The notes below the pieces were generated by a model that saw nothing but the letters and a program-made list of their open reading frames with translations, was not told the origin of the DNA and made no database searches. The translations under genes were made by a program, and so were the position numbers. DNA of 11,202 bases from the NCBI GenBank assembly GCA_012522035.1, contig JAAYLF010000253.1, positions 1-11,202 of the forward strand, in the 5' to 3' direction. The stretch is from Clostridiaceae bacterium. Lineage in GTDB: Bacteria; Bacillota; Clostridia; UBA1212; DUPL01. Shown piece after piece: positions 1 to 7,006 of the stretch. The stretch's first letter is position 1. Each line of letters opens with the position of its first letter.

Positions 1-152
1 GCACTGTCCATACCTACGCCATTGTCCGATATGCATATTATAAGTTCATCCTTGGCAACGTCCGCTTTTATCAATATGTCAATTCTGCTTGCCTGCGCCT
101 TTATTGAATTTTCACATAGATCCATTATGTGCAGCGAAATATCTCTCAGCAT
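1..152 (-). CDS. HATPase-domain protein (GHKL ATPase), 5' part only; continues beyond the left edge
   Basis: Only the first 50 residues are in the window; the rest lies beyond base 1. The ATG at 150-152 overlaps the end of the PHP gene by 7 bases and has an AAAGGA ribosome site 7 bases upstream, inside that gene. The visible part is a Bergerat-fold ATPase: an N-box with Glu14-Asn15 in HIMDLCENSIKA and a G1 box in ISDNGVGMD (Asp43, Gly45, Gly47). The protein starts directly at the N-box, so there is no sensor domain, membrane segment or phosphoacceptor-histidine domain in front of it. That resembles short RsbW-like or orphan kinase ATPases rather than a full histidine kinase. It is the last visible gene of the coupled cassette and the second ATPase of this fold in it. 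A phosphotransfer or anti-sigma role is inference. MutL also has this fold, but the start and context do not fit it. Confidence 0.82.
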   Translation of the reverse strand, partial: MLRDISLHIMDLCENSIKAQASRIDILIKADVAKDELIICISDNGVGMDS

Positions 153-886
153 TTTTCCATCCTTTCATATACAATTCTATTATTCTTAAGAGCTTCAATC
201 ACACTTTTTGCATCAAGCCTATCACACTCTAGATACATGTCATGCCTGTCTATTTGCTTCAAATCATGACTGTCCGATGCCTTTAGCAGGCTATATTTTT
301 TTAGTTCCGGATATTTTTCGATTATGTCGGGTTTGCACTCAGTGGATATTTCAACAAAATTATATGGATAGTCCATGGGCATGAAGGCCAATTGGGAAAA
401 CACACTGTAGGAGTCCCTGTCCACATGGGCCGGATATGCTATTCCCCCAAACCTTTCAGCCAATGTGAATACATCATCAACTCCTATGTTTGTCGCACAA
501 AGAAGCATGTCGTCATACTCGCCAATTATCTCATCTTCCTCGTCAAACAAATACTGTCTTCCAAATATATCGGAATTGTTTTTAAATTTTATCATTGACT
601 TGTGTACAACACCCTGAAAAGCAAGAACTTGTTCAAGGGTTTCAAAGAGACAAACCACATGCACCTCTTCCCTGGTTTCAAGCTCCATTCCAGGAATAAC
701 AAGCACATCAAACTCTTTGCCATACTTTAATGCTGGACGCACATTCAAAGCTATATTGTGGTCCGTTATTGCAATCGCATCAAGTCCGGCAAGAGATGCC
801 ATGGCAACTATGTTGCCCGGTGTCATATCTTCGTCCGCACATGGTGACAAGGCGGTATGAATATGCAAATCCGCATAGACTCTCAT
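146..886 (-). CDS. PHP-domain metal-dependent phosphoesterase
   Basis: A cytoplasmic protein of 246 residues made almost entirely of a PHP (polymerase and histidinol phosphatase) domain, a TIM-barrel-like hydrolase fold with a di- or trinuclear metal site. The metal ligands are visible in the family order: His8-x-His10 in ADLHIHT, Asp18/Glu19, His43 in ITDHN, Glu68 in PGMELET, His76, His154 in PAHVDR, and Asp205-x-His207 in ASDSH. The site therefore looks complete and the enzyme probably active. Known PHP enzymes cleave phosphomonoesters, nucleotides or oligonucleotides, and the substrate here cannot be read from sequence. The ATG overlaps the preceding gene's TGA (ATGA, bases 883-886) and I see no Shine-Dalgarno, so translation is probably coupled to the DRTGG gene. 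Co-transcription with a hydrogenase-like sensor suggests it hydrolyses a signalling or regulatory phosphate compound, which is inference. Confidence 0.9.
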   Translation of the reverse strand: MRVYADLHIHTALSPCADEDMTPGNIVAMASLAGLDAIAITDHNIALNVRPALKYGKEFDVLVIPGMELETREEVHVVCLFETLEQVLAFQGVVHKSMIKFKNNSDIFGRQYLFDEEDEIIGEYDDMLLCATNIGVDDVFTLAERFGGIAYPAHVDRDSYSVFSQLAFMPMDYPYNFVEISTECKPDIIEKYPELKKYSLLKASDSHDLKQIDRHDMYLECDRLDAKSVIEALKNNRIVYERMEKC

Positions 887-1206
887 ATCAATTTGCTTGT
901 TTTGACAATTATCTCAGCAGTTGGCATGGAGGAACCAAGCAAAGTCACACCATTTTCACTGGCTTTGTTTACAACCTGCTCATCAACGGTGACGCCTTCT
1001 GCAAGAACAATGCAAGCCACTTCAGCCAGGGAAGCCACTGCAACAATATTGACATTGTTCATGACAGTCACCCACAGATCTCCGGTCTTTGCGTGAGATA
1101 TAACCCAGCTCAAGAGATCGCATGCATATATACCCGTTATTTCCTTTTCCCCATCGCCTGTTATCAAAGTCATTCCCAGCTCTTCAACCAAAGTTTTAAC
1201 CTTCAT
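883..1206 (-). CDS. DRTGG-type small domain protein (second copy)
   Basis: A single-domain protein of 107 residues that I place in the DRTGG family (alpha/beta fold, also found with CBS domains and in phosphotransacetylase N-termini). The family's namesake motif is not literally present. The assignment rests on length, on the pattern (LVEELGMTLITG near the start, then ACDLLSWVISHAKTGDLWVT), and on similarity to the other copy at 2986-3339. It has no signal peptide, membrane segment or clear catalytic motif, so a ligand-binding or protein-interaction role is likelier than catalysis. The ATG overlaps the stop of the upstream hydrogenase-like gene by ATGA, with a GGAG site 4 bases before the ATG. 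It in turn overlaps the PHP gene by 4 bases, so the three are translationally coupled. Proteins of this type are known beside hydrogenase-like genes in clostridia, but I know of no proven function. Confidence 0.78.
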   Translation of the reverse strand: MKVKTLVEELGMTLITGDGEKEITGIYACDLLSWVISHAKTGDLWVTVMNNVNIVAVASLAEVACIVLAEGVTVDEQVVNKASENGVTLLGSSMPTAEIIVKTSKLI

Positions 1207-2534
1207 ATATCTCCATCCTTCTTCTTATTCTCCTCTCCTATAACAGGAGGCATTCTGCTTTCCAGGGCCATCATTTCTTCAGCAAGTTTTCTTACCTTTC
1301 TTCTAAGGACGAATATGCAGTCCGTTATATCTGCAATTCCCCTTACAATATCCTCAGCAAGAGCCTTGCAGCTTGGAGCTCCACAAGCACCGCAGTCCAG
1401 TGCAGGCAACTCTTCACATATGCTGACCATCCTGTCGTACTTTTTCATTGCCTCTGATATGTCAGTATCCAGTTTTGTCACGTCTTTATGTATAATCGGG
1501 CAGTCAAACTCATAATCTTCCATTTCATAATCCTCTATTGGCAATCCATTGGAAGGCAGGGAGTCTTTGAATTTTTTTGTTCGCGCTGTTGCAACAAACA
1601 TGTTCTCCACAGCCAGCGGACCGCCCAGACATCCACCCGTACACGCAGAGGCTTCTATAAAATCAACATCTTCAATGCTGTCATTTTCAAGTTCCTCAAA
1701 TATTTTTATAACATTATGAATTCCGTCAACAGCCAGTATCTTTTCAGTATTAAGAGCAACGGCTTCTCCACCGTCTGCTGCCCAGCGGACACCCTTGTAT
1801 CCAGCTTGTTTGCTGTCCGGCAACTCCTCATCCTTTATCTTTGCCAGCTGTTTGAACATCCTGAAGTAAACCGTCTTGATTGACAAAACTCCATCCACAT
1901 TGGATTTGCATATTCCTATGGGAGATTTTACAGCCGTCATTTTAGCCGCACATGGGGATATAAAGAAAACTCCCACTTCGGAAGGGGAAACATTATGTTC
2001 CTTGCAAAATTCCTTTCTTGCATTAATAGCAGCCATCTCCATTGGAGATTTTATCATAAGCAGATGGGGTATCAAATTAGGGTAGTTTAACTGAACCAGC
2101 TTGACCACCGCAGGACATGCGGACGATATTATGGGTCTTGGATACGATTCAGTCTTTAAAATCCTGTTGGTAATCGACGTTACAATTTCCGCCCCTCTTG
2201 CCACTTCATATACATAATCATAACCCAGCATTTGCAGAGCCTTTATTACATGCTCCTTCGAAGGCGCATTTGCAAACTGCATATACAAAGTAGGTGCAGG
2301 CAGGGCAATTCTATACTTGAATTTGGACAAGTCATCCCAAGTGTCTGTTTGTGCAATCTTTGCCTTGTAAGGGCATATTCTCAGACACTCGCCGCAATCA
2401 ATACACTTTTCATTTATTATCATGGCTTTTCCATCTCTGACCCGTATGGCTTCAGTGGGGCATTTCTTTATGCAATTGGTGCAACCCTTGCACAATTTAT
2501 TATCAAGAACAACGGAGTGATAATAGTCATCCAC
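1203..2534 (-). CDS. Divergent [FeFe]-hydrogenase-like protein, putative sensory type (HydS-like)
   Basis: A cytoplasmic iron-sulfur protein of 443 residues, read from the GTG at 2532-2534. That GTG sits 9 bases after AAGGAGG, whereas the upstream TTG at 2541-2543 directly abuts the ribosome site. Two [4Fe-4S] ferredoxin motifs come first (Cys15-18-21-25 and 44-47-50-54). The H-cluster domain follows, with altered signatures: L1 is SSACP (canonical TSCCPGW), L2 is SPCAAKM (MPCTAKK), L3 is SACTGGCLGG (MACPGGC). Cys140, 195, 298 and 302 match the four ligands of the H-cluster cubane. The proton-relay cysteine is Ala139, and both active-site methionines are Ser. A C-terminal FeS domain (Cys381-x2-Cys384-x4-Cys389-x16-Cys406) and a charged helix end the protein. 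From memory, such changes mark putative sensory hydrogenases (groups C/D) with weak catalysis. It probably senses H2 or redox state for the ATPases around it, which is inference. Confidence 0.88.
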   Translation of the reverse strand: MDDYYHSVVLDNKLCKGCTNCIKKCPTEAIRVRDGKAMIINEKCIDCGECLRICPYKAKIAQTDTWDDLSKFKYRIALPAPTLYMQFANAPSKEHVIKALQMLGYDYVYEVARGAEIVTSITNRILKTESYPRPIISSACPAVVKLVQLNYPNLIPHLLMIKSPMEMAAINARKEFCKEHNVSPSEVGVFFISPCAAKMTAVKSPIGICKSNVDGVLSIKTVYFRMFKQLAKIKDEELPDSKQAGYKGVRWAADGGEAVALNTEKILAVDGIHNVIKIFEELENDSIEDVDFIEASACTGGCLGGPLAVENMFVATARTKKFKDSLPSNGLPIEDYEMEDYEFDCPIIHKDVTKLDTDISEAMKKYDRMVSICEELPALDCGACGAPSCKALAEDIVRGIADITDCIFVLRRKVRKLAEEMMALESRMPPVIGEENKKKDGDI

Positions 2535-2560
2535 AATCCCCAACCTCCTTTTCTCTCACT

Positions 2561-2995
2561 TCAGGACAGGTACACGGTAATCGTTACAACAGTACCGACA
2601 CCTACTTCACTTTCAACAGCAAGCTCATCAGCATATCTTTTCATATTAGGCAAGCCCATGCCAGCTCCAAATCCCATTTCGCTAATATGTTCCGGGGCTG
2701 TGGACCATCCTTCCATCATGGCTTTCTCAATATCAGAGATTCCGGGGCCATTGTCGGAGATTCTAACCATCAACTTTTCAGGAGTGATTTCAACATATGC
2801 TTCTCCGCCATTTGCGTGAATTACCGTATTTATTTCCGCTTCGTACATGGCAATTGTAAAGCGTTTTACAAGTTCATGGCTGATTCCCAGCTTGTTGAGC
2901 GTCTTTTTTACATGGCTGGAGGCTTCTCCAGCTGAGATGAAATCTTCTGCAGCAATGGTGTAACGCAGCGTTACTTTCTGCCCACTCAATCCCAT
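2561..2995 (-). CDS. RsbW-like GHKL ATPase / anti-sigma-factor-type kinase
   Basis: A soluble protein of 144 residues made of one histidine-kinase-like ATPase domain. Visible motifs are the N-box in AMYEAEINTVIHANGG (Glu and Asn for Mg-ATP), the G1 box SDNGPGI, and the G2 lid MGFGAGMGLPNMKRYAD. It lacks a dimerisation/phosphoacceptor domain and has no membrane segment, which matches the RsbW/SpoIIAB serine-kinase group more than a two-component kinase. I chose the ATG at 2993-2995, where homology should begin. A longer reading from 3064 only adds residues that lie inside the DRTGG gene. The start overlaps that gene's TGA by 10 bases, and the purine-rich GACGGGG before it is a weak ribosome site, so coupling is likely. 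A TTG at 2987-2989 is an alternative start. No partner sigma factor or STAS antagonist is in the window. A role in relaying the hydrogenase-like protein's state is inference. Confidence 0.86.
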   Translation of the reverse strand: MGLSGQKVTLRYTIAAEDFISAGEASSHVKKTLNKLGISHELVKRFTIAMYEAEINTVIHANGGEAYVEITPEKLMVRISDNGPGISDIEKAMMEGWSTAPEHISEMGFGAGMGLPNMKRYADELAVESEVGVGTVVTITVYLS

Positions 2996-3339
2996 ACCCC
3001 CCGTCCCGTAAGTCCTGCCTTGTACAAGAGACCGCAGGCAATAAACATGGGGTTTTTTGTACATAGTATGGTAATGCCTTTTGATTTGGCAAGTTCAATA
3101 ATCTGTTCAGTGGGCTGTTTGCCGCGAACAAAACAAATAACCTTGATATCCATCATTTCAGCCGTCCTTACACCCTGTACGTTAATAAGGCCGGTGAGCA
3201 GAATAACATTGTCCTTGACAAATGCCATGACATCGCTCATTAGATCAGCTCCGCAGCCTGACTTAATATCAAGATCAAGATTCTCCTCGCCAGTCAAAAT
3301 CTCTGCATCCAGGGTTTTTATAATATCTCTGACAAGCAT
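2986..3339 (-). CDS. DRTGG-type small domain protein (first copy)
   Basis: A cytoplasmic protein of 117 residues, first gene of the second transcription unit. I chose the ATG at 3337-3339 because GAGGAG stands 5 bases before it; the longer reading from 3384 would start upstream of that site and inside an inverted repeat. The domain resembles the copy at 883-1206: an opening DIIKTLDAEILTG, then GCGADLMSDVMAFV, then a beta-strand-rich part ending in a hydrophobic stretch around SKGITILCT. Like its paralogue it lacks a literal DRTGG motif, so the family call rests on overall pattern and context. There is no catalytic signature. Its last bases overlap the RsbW-like gene. The two copies flank the ATPase and the hydrogenase-like gene, which suggests both bind partners or a ligand in the same signalling complex. 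That role is inference. Confidence 0.78.
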   Translation of the reverse strand: MLVRDIIKTLDAEILTGEENLDLDIKSGCGADLMSDVMAFVKDNVILLTGLINVQGVRTAEMMDIKVICFVRGKQPTEQIIELAKSKGITILCTKNPMFIACGLLYKAGLTGRGVWD

Positions 3340-3364
3340 AAGTTCTCCTCTCAATAGTAAAATA

Positions 3365-3394
3365 GGGTTGTAGCTTGATACCATGCTACAGCCC
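3365..3394 (-). promoter_or_regulatory. 30-base inverted repeat at the predicted transcription start of the second unit; operator or terminator
   Basis: Minus-strand arms GGGCTGTAGCATG (3394-3382) and CAAGCTACAACCC (3377-3365) flank a 4-base centre, GTAT. Eleven of 13 positions pair; position 4 is C against A and position 11 is A against A. TATTTTACT follows on the minus strand, so it could be a weak Rho-independent terminator for the hydrogenase operon. It also begins about where transcription from the promoter at 3399-3427 should start, which would suit a repressor operator or a protective 5' hairpin. Confidence 0.55.
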
Positions 3395-3398
3395 TTAT

Positions 3399-3427
3399 AT
3401 TATCATAAAATTTCACTTAGTTATCAA
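3399..3427 (-). promoter_or_regulatory. Predicted sigma-A-type promoter of the DRTGG / hydrogenase-like cassette
   Basis: On the minus strand, TTGATA (3427-3422, 5 of 6 to TTGACA) and GATAAT (3404-3399, 5 of 6 to TATAAT) are separated by exactly 17 bases. The -35 lies in the last codons of the hydrogenase gene, whose stop is at 3417-3419. This would give the downstream cassette its own transcription start near 3392, in addition to any read-through from the hydrogenase operon. Confidence 0.6.
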
Positions 3428-5174
3428 GGGGATAGTTAGCTCTCTGCTGATAGGTTGTATGCAGATCATGGTGAGCCTTTTCGCTTCCAGGTTCTCCATA
3501 ATACTCATCATAGAGTTTCTTGATATATGGATTCTCATGGGACTTTCTGATTGGCATTGACCTGTCTTCAGCATAAATTGCCTTGGTTCTCTCAACTATC
3601 AGGTCAATCCAGCTTCTAACTTCTGAAGGCTGGATAATCTGTCCGCCACCGTTTACACATCCACCTGGGCACGCCATGATTTCAATGAAATCATACTCAG
3701 CTTCACCTGCACGAATTCTGTCAAGAACCTCTCTCGCATTGCCAAGACCATGAGCAACACAAGCCCTTATCACTTTGCCACCAACTTCAATCTGGGCCTC
3801 CTTGATGCCTTCAACACCCCTTACCTCGGTGTACTCGATCTTTTCCACAGGCAGTGACTCTCCGCTGAGGATGTCAGCAACTGTACGAAGAGCAGCTTCC
3901 ATAACGCCGCCTGTAGCACCGAAGATGACTCCCGCACCGGATGCTTCTCCAATAGGATCGTCAAAGGTGCTGTCTTCAAGGTTAACGAAATCTATACCAG
4001 CTTCATCAATCATTTGAGCAAGCTCTCTTGTAGTCAGAACATATTCAACATCAGGATATCCTGCGGCTGAAAGCTCTGGTCTGCCTGCCTCAAACTTCTT
4101 GGCTGTACATGGCATGATGGATACAACTACCATCTTGGCTGGATCTATGTTCATCTTCTTGGCATAGTATGTCTTAAGAACCGCACCAAACATTTCGTGA
4201 GGTGATTTGCAGGTTGACAAATTGTCAAGGAAATCAGGATAGTTGTGCTCGCAGAACTTAATCCATCCAGGGCAGCAGGAAGTAATGAGCGGCAGTTTTC
4301 CGCCATTCTGTATTCTATGCATAAGCTCTGTACCTTCCTCCATGATTGTCAGGTCAGCAGCTGTATCCGTATCAAACACCTTGTCAAAACCAAGCATCTT
4401 GAGAGCGGTTACCATCTTGCCAGTTGGACGGGAACCCAGAGGCATGCCAAAAGCTTCACCAATGGATACTCTAACAGCTGGAGCGGTCTGCACTACAACA
4501 TACTTGTCAGGATCGTTAATTGCATCCCAGACTTTTTCGATATCGCTCTTCTCATAGATTGCGCCAACAGGACATACTGCTATGCACTGTCCGCAGTTGA
4601 CACATGGCGTGTTGGCAAGAGGTATGTCAAACGCAGTACCAATCTTGGTATTGAAACCTCTGTTGACAGTCTCCAAAACACTTACTGTCTGGACATTCTG
4701 GCATACACTCACGCATCTTCTGCAAAGGATACATTTGTTGTTGTTCCTTACAATTGAAAGAGACAAATCATCTATATCATGTTCTGTTTGTTCGCCCTTG
4801 TAGCGTATATCCCTAATATTCAATTCTTTTGACAACTTTTGAAGCTCACAATTGTTTGACCTTACACAAGTGAGGCACTCTCTGTCATGATTTGAGAGAA
4901 TGAGCTCCAAAGTAACTTTTCTGGCTCTTCTTACCTTGTCGGAGTTGGTCTTGATTTCAAGACCTTCCGCTACAGGATAAACACATGCAGCCTGAAGAGC
5001 CCTTGCACCTTTTACTTCCACAACGCACATTCTGCAGGCACCAATTTCATTGATGTCCTTCAGGAAGCACAGCGTTGGGATGCGTATATTTGCTTGTCTG
5101 GCAGCTTCCAGAATGGTAGTGCCTTCAGGCACCTGCATATTTATGCCATCTATCGTTATATTAACCATTTTCAT
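3417..5174 (-). CDS. hydA: [FeFe] hydrogenase catalytic subunit of a multimeric NAD(P)-linked hydrogenase
   Basis: The H2-producing/consuming subunit (HydA, equivalent to HndD), 585 residues, cytoplasmic. In order: an N-terminal [2Fe-2S] domain (Cys36, 47, 50, 64), a His-Cys [4Fe-4S] site (His96, Cys100, 103, 109), two [4Fe-4S] motifs (Cys148-158 and 191-201), and the H-cluster domain. Its signatures are canonical: TSCCPGW at 298-304 with relay Cys300 and ligand Cys301, MPCTAKKFE at 354-362, and MACPGGC at 500-506 with Cys502 and Cys506. All catalytic residues are present. The length is close to monomeric clostridial enzymes (about 575). It lacks the extra C-terminal [2Fe-2S] domain of the Thermotoga subunit. 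Lying 21 bases after the NuoF-like gene, with a GAGGA site 7 bases before ATG, it is the last gene of the operon. Partners imply coupling to NAD(P)H and probably ferredoxin. Maturation genes hydE/F/G are not in the window. Confidence 0.96.
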   Translation of the reverse strand: MKMVNITIDGINMQVPEGTTILEAARQANIRIPTLCFLKDINEIGACRMCVVEVKGARALQAACVYPVAEGLEIKTNSDKVRRARKVTLELILSNHDRECLTCVRSNNCELQKLSKELNIRDIRYKGEQTEHDIDDLSLSIVRNNNKCILCRRCVSVCQNVQTVSVLETVNRGFNTKIGTAFDIPLANTPCVNCGQCIAVCPVGAIYEKSDIEKVWDAINDPDKYVVVQTAPAVRVSIGEAFGMPLGSRPTGKMVTALKMLGFDKVFDTDTAADLTIMEEGTELMHRIQNGGKLPLITSCCPGWIKFCEHNYPDFLDNLSTCKSPHEMFGAVLKTYYAKKMNIDPAKMVVVSIMPCTAKKFEAGRPELSAAGYPDVEYVLTTRELAQMIDEAGIDFVNLEDSTFDDPIGEASGAGVIFGATGGVMEAALRTVADILSGESLPVEKIEYTEVRGVEGIKEAQIEVGGKVIRACVAHGLGNAREVLDRIRAGEAEYDFIEIMACPGGCVNGGGQIIQPSEVRSWIDLIVERTKAIYAEDRSMPIRKSHENPYIKKLYDEYYGEPGSEKAHHDLHTTYQQRANYPLDN

Positions 5175-5195
5175 AGTGTAATCCTCTTTCCTCCT

Positions 5196-6986
5196 TTACT
5201 CTCTGACAACCGCATCAAATTTGCATTTCTCCATGCAAACTCCGCACTTTATGCATTTGCTTTCGTCTATTACATAAGGCTTTTTGATTTCACCGCTTAT
5301 GCAATTTGCAGGACAATGTCTTGCACAAAGGCTGCATCCTCTGCACTTATCCGCAATGATTCTGTAGCGAAGCAGCGATTTGCATACGCCTGCAGGACAT
5401 CTCTTTTCAACAACATGCGCAATATATTCGTCCTTGAAATATTGCAGTGTGCTAAGAATCGGATTTGGTGCGGTTTGTCCAAGGCCGCACAGGGCACTTG
5501 ACTGAATGCCTTCTGCCAGTTCATACAAATCATCTATATCAGAAAGCTCACCATTACCATTTGTTATTTTCTCAAGAATGTCATACATTCTCTTTGTACC
5601 GATTCTGCATGGAGGACACTTTCCACAGGACTCTTCAACTGTAAACTCAAGGAAGAATTTTGCAATGTCTACCATGCATGTATCCTCGTCCATTACAATA
5701 AGTCCACCCGAACCCATCATTGAACCGATCTTAATCAGTGAATCGTAATCAATTGGGGTGTCGATCAAGCTTGCTGGTATGCATCCGCCGGATGGACCGC
5801 CGGTTTGAGCTGCCTTGAACTTCTTGCCGCCTGGGATTCCTCCACCAATTTCATAAACAACTTCCCTCAAAGTTGTACCCATTGGTATTTCCACAAGACC
5901 TGTATTCTTTATCTTTCCACCAACTGCAAATACCTTTGTACCTCTGCTCTTTTCAGTACCTATCTGCTTGAACCACTCAGGTCCTTTGTTGATGATTACA
6001 GGAATGTTGGCATAAGTCTCAACGTTGTTGAGAATTGTAGGCTTTTGCCACAAACCTTTGACAGCTGGGAATGGAGGTCTTGGTCTTGGCTCTCCACGCA
6101 TTCCTTCGATACTTGTCATAAGAGCAGTTTCCTCTCCGCAAACGAAGGCACCAGCACCAAGTACCAGTTCTATATCAAATGAGAAATCGGTTCCAAAAAT
6201 ATTGTCTCCAAGCAGACCATACTCTTTAGCCTGTTTGATTGCGGTCTTGAGTCTTTGAACTGCTATTGGATATTCGGCTCTGACATAAATATATCCCTTG
6301 TTGGCACCAATTGCATATCCAGCTATAGCCATAGCTTCAAGCACTACATGGGGGTCGCCCTCAAGGATACTTCTATCCATAAATGCTCCTGGGTCGCCTT
6401 CGTCGGCGTTGCAGCATACATATTTCTGATCTGATACGCTTCTGCGTGCAAACTCCCATTTCCTTCCTGTTGGGAAGCCAGCTCCACCCCTGCCGCGCAA
6501 ACCTGAATCAAGGATTGTTTGGATAACATCTTCAGGGGTCATTTCAGTAAGAACCTTGCCAAGAGCCATATAGCCATCCTCAGCTATGTATTCTTCGATA
6601 GACTCCGGATTTATCTTACCGCAATTTCTAAGAGCAATTCTAAACTGCTTCTTGAAGAAATCTGTCTGCTCTGCATCGGTATCCACTTCTGGAGCGTCAG
6701 CGCCTTCCAAAAGTCTCTTTACGATACGACCTTTTACAAGATGTTCCTCAACTATCTCCATTATATCTTCCTTGGTTACCCTGCAGTACATGCAACCTTC
6801 AGGATATATTACCACAATGGGTCCTTCCGCACACAGACCAAAACAACCTGTCTTGACAATCTTAATCTCATTTTCTATGTTGGCTTCCTTTATGCACTTT
6901 TCAAATTCATCCATCAATCCAATGGAACCTGATGAAGTGCAGCCGGTTCCACCACAAATGAGCACATGTGCTCTATATATCTGCAT
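5196..6986 (-). CDS. hydB: NuoF-like FMN/NAD(P)H flavoprotein subunit of the hydrogenase
   Basis: HydB (HndC-type), 596 residues, cytoplasmic; it carries the flavin where NAD(P)H meets the iron-sulfur chain and is the presumed bifurcation site. The N-terminus is a thioredoxin-like [2Fe-2S] domain (Cys11, Cys16, Cys48, Cys52). The NuoF core follows: the FMN/NADH glycine-rich segment GLRGRGGAGFPTGRKW at 162-177, NADEGDPGAF at 193-202, and CGEETALM at 283-290. A C-terminal NuoF [4Fe-4S] motif ESCGKCPPCRIG is followed by the fourth cysteine in ALCGLGQ. A two-cluster ferredoxin tail ends the protein (Cys548-551-554-558 and 578-581-584-588). This fused architecture is typical of bifurcating hydrogenases and absent from complex I NuoF. 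A perfect AAGGAGG lies 7 bases before the ATG. NAD versus NADP preference cannot be decided from these motifs. Confidence 0.96.
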   Translation of the reverse strand: MQIYRAHVLICGGTGCTSSGSIGLMDEFEKCIKEANIENEIKIVKTGCFGLCAEGPIVVIYPEGCMYCRVTKEDIMEIVEEHLVKGRIVKRLLEGADAPEVDTDAEQTDFFKKQFRIALRNCGKINPESIEEYIAEDGYMALGKVLTEMTPEDVIQTILDSGLRGRGGAGFPTGRKWEFARRSVSDQKYVCCNADEGDPGAFMDRSILEGDPHVVLEAMAIAGYAIGANKGYIYVRAEYPIAVQRLKTAIKQAKEYGLLGDNIFGTDFSFDIELVLGAGAFVCGEETALMTSIEGMRGEPRPRPPFPAVKGLWQKPTILNNVETYANIPVIINKGPEWFKQIGTEKSRGTKVFAVGGKIKNTGLVEIPMGTTLREVVYEIGGGIPGGKKFKAAQTGGPSGGCIPASLIDTPIDYDSLIKIGSMMGSGGLIVMDEDTCMVDIAKFFLEFTVEESCGKCPPCRIGTKRMYDILEKITNGNGELSDIDDLYELAEGIQSSALCGLGQTAPNPILSTLQYFKDEYIAHVVEKRCPAGVCKSLLRYRIIADKCRGCSLCARHCPANCISGEIKKPYVIDESKCIKCGVCMEKCKFDAVVRE

Positions 6987-7006
6987 TACTTATCCTCCTT
7001 CAATAG

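Noticed and set aside
1..152. MutL or other GHKL DNA-repair ATPase
   Set aside because: The fold is shared, but the N-box context (DLCENSIKA), the coupling to the PHP gene and the cassette point to a kinase-type ATPase. Only 50 residues are visible, so some doubt remains.
730..1515. Plus-strand open frame of 261 codons
   Set aside because: It lies opposite the PHP, DRTGG and hydrogenase-like genes, whose motifs are unmistakable. It has low-complexity Ser/His/Cys-rich content, no recognisable motif and no ribosome site, so it is an antisense shadow.
1203..2534. Hydrogenase maturase (HydE, HydF or HydG) or plain ferredoxin
   Set aside because: There is no radical-SAM CxxxCxxC motif and no GTPase motif, and recognisable L1, L2 and L3 H-cluster signatures are present.
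2874..3131. Extra minus-strand open frame of 85 codons between the DRTGG and RsbW-like genes
   Set aside because: It is the third frame across the overlap of two well-supported genes and shows no motif or ribosome site.
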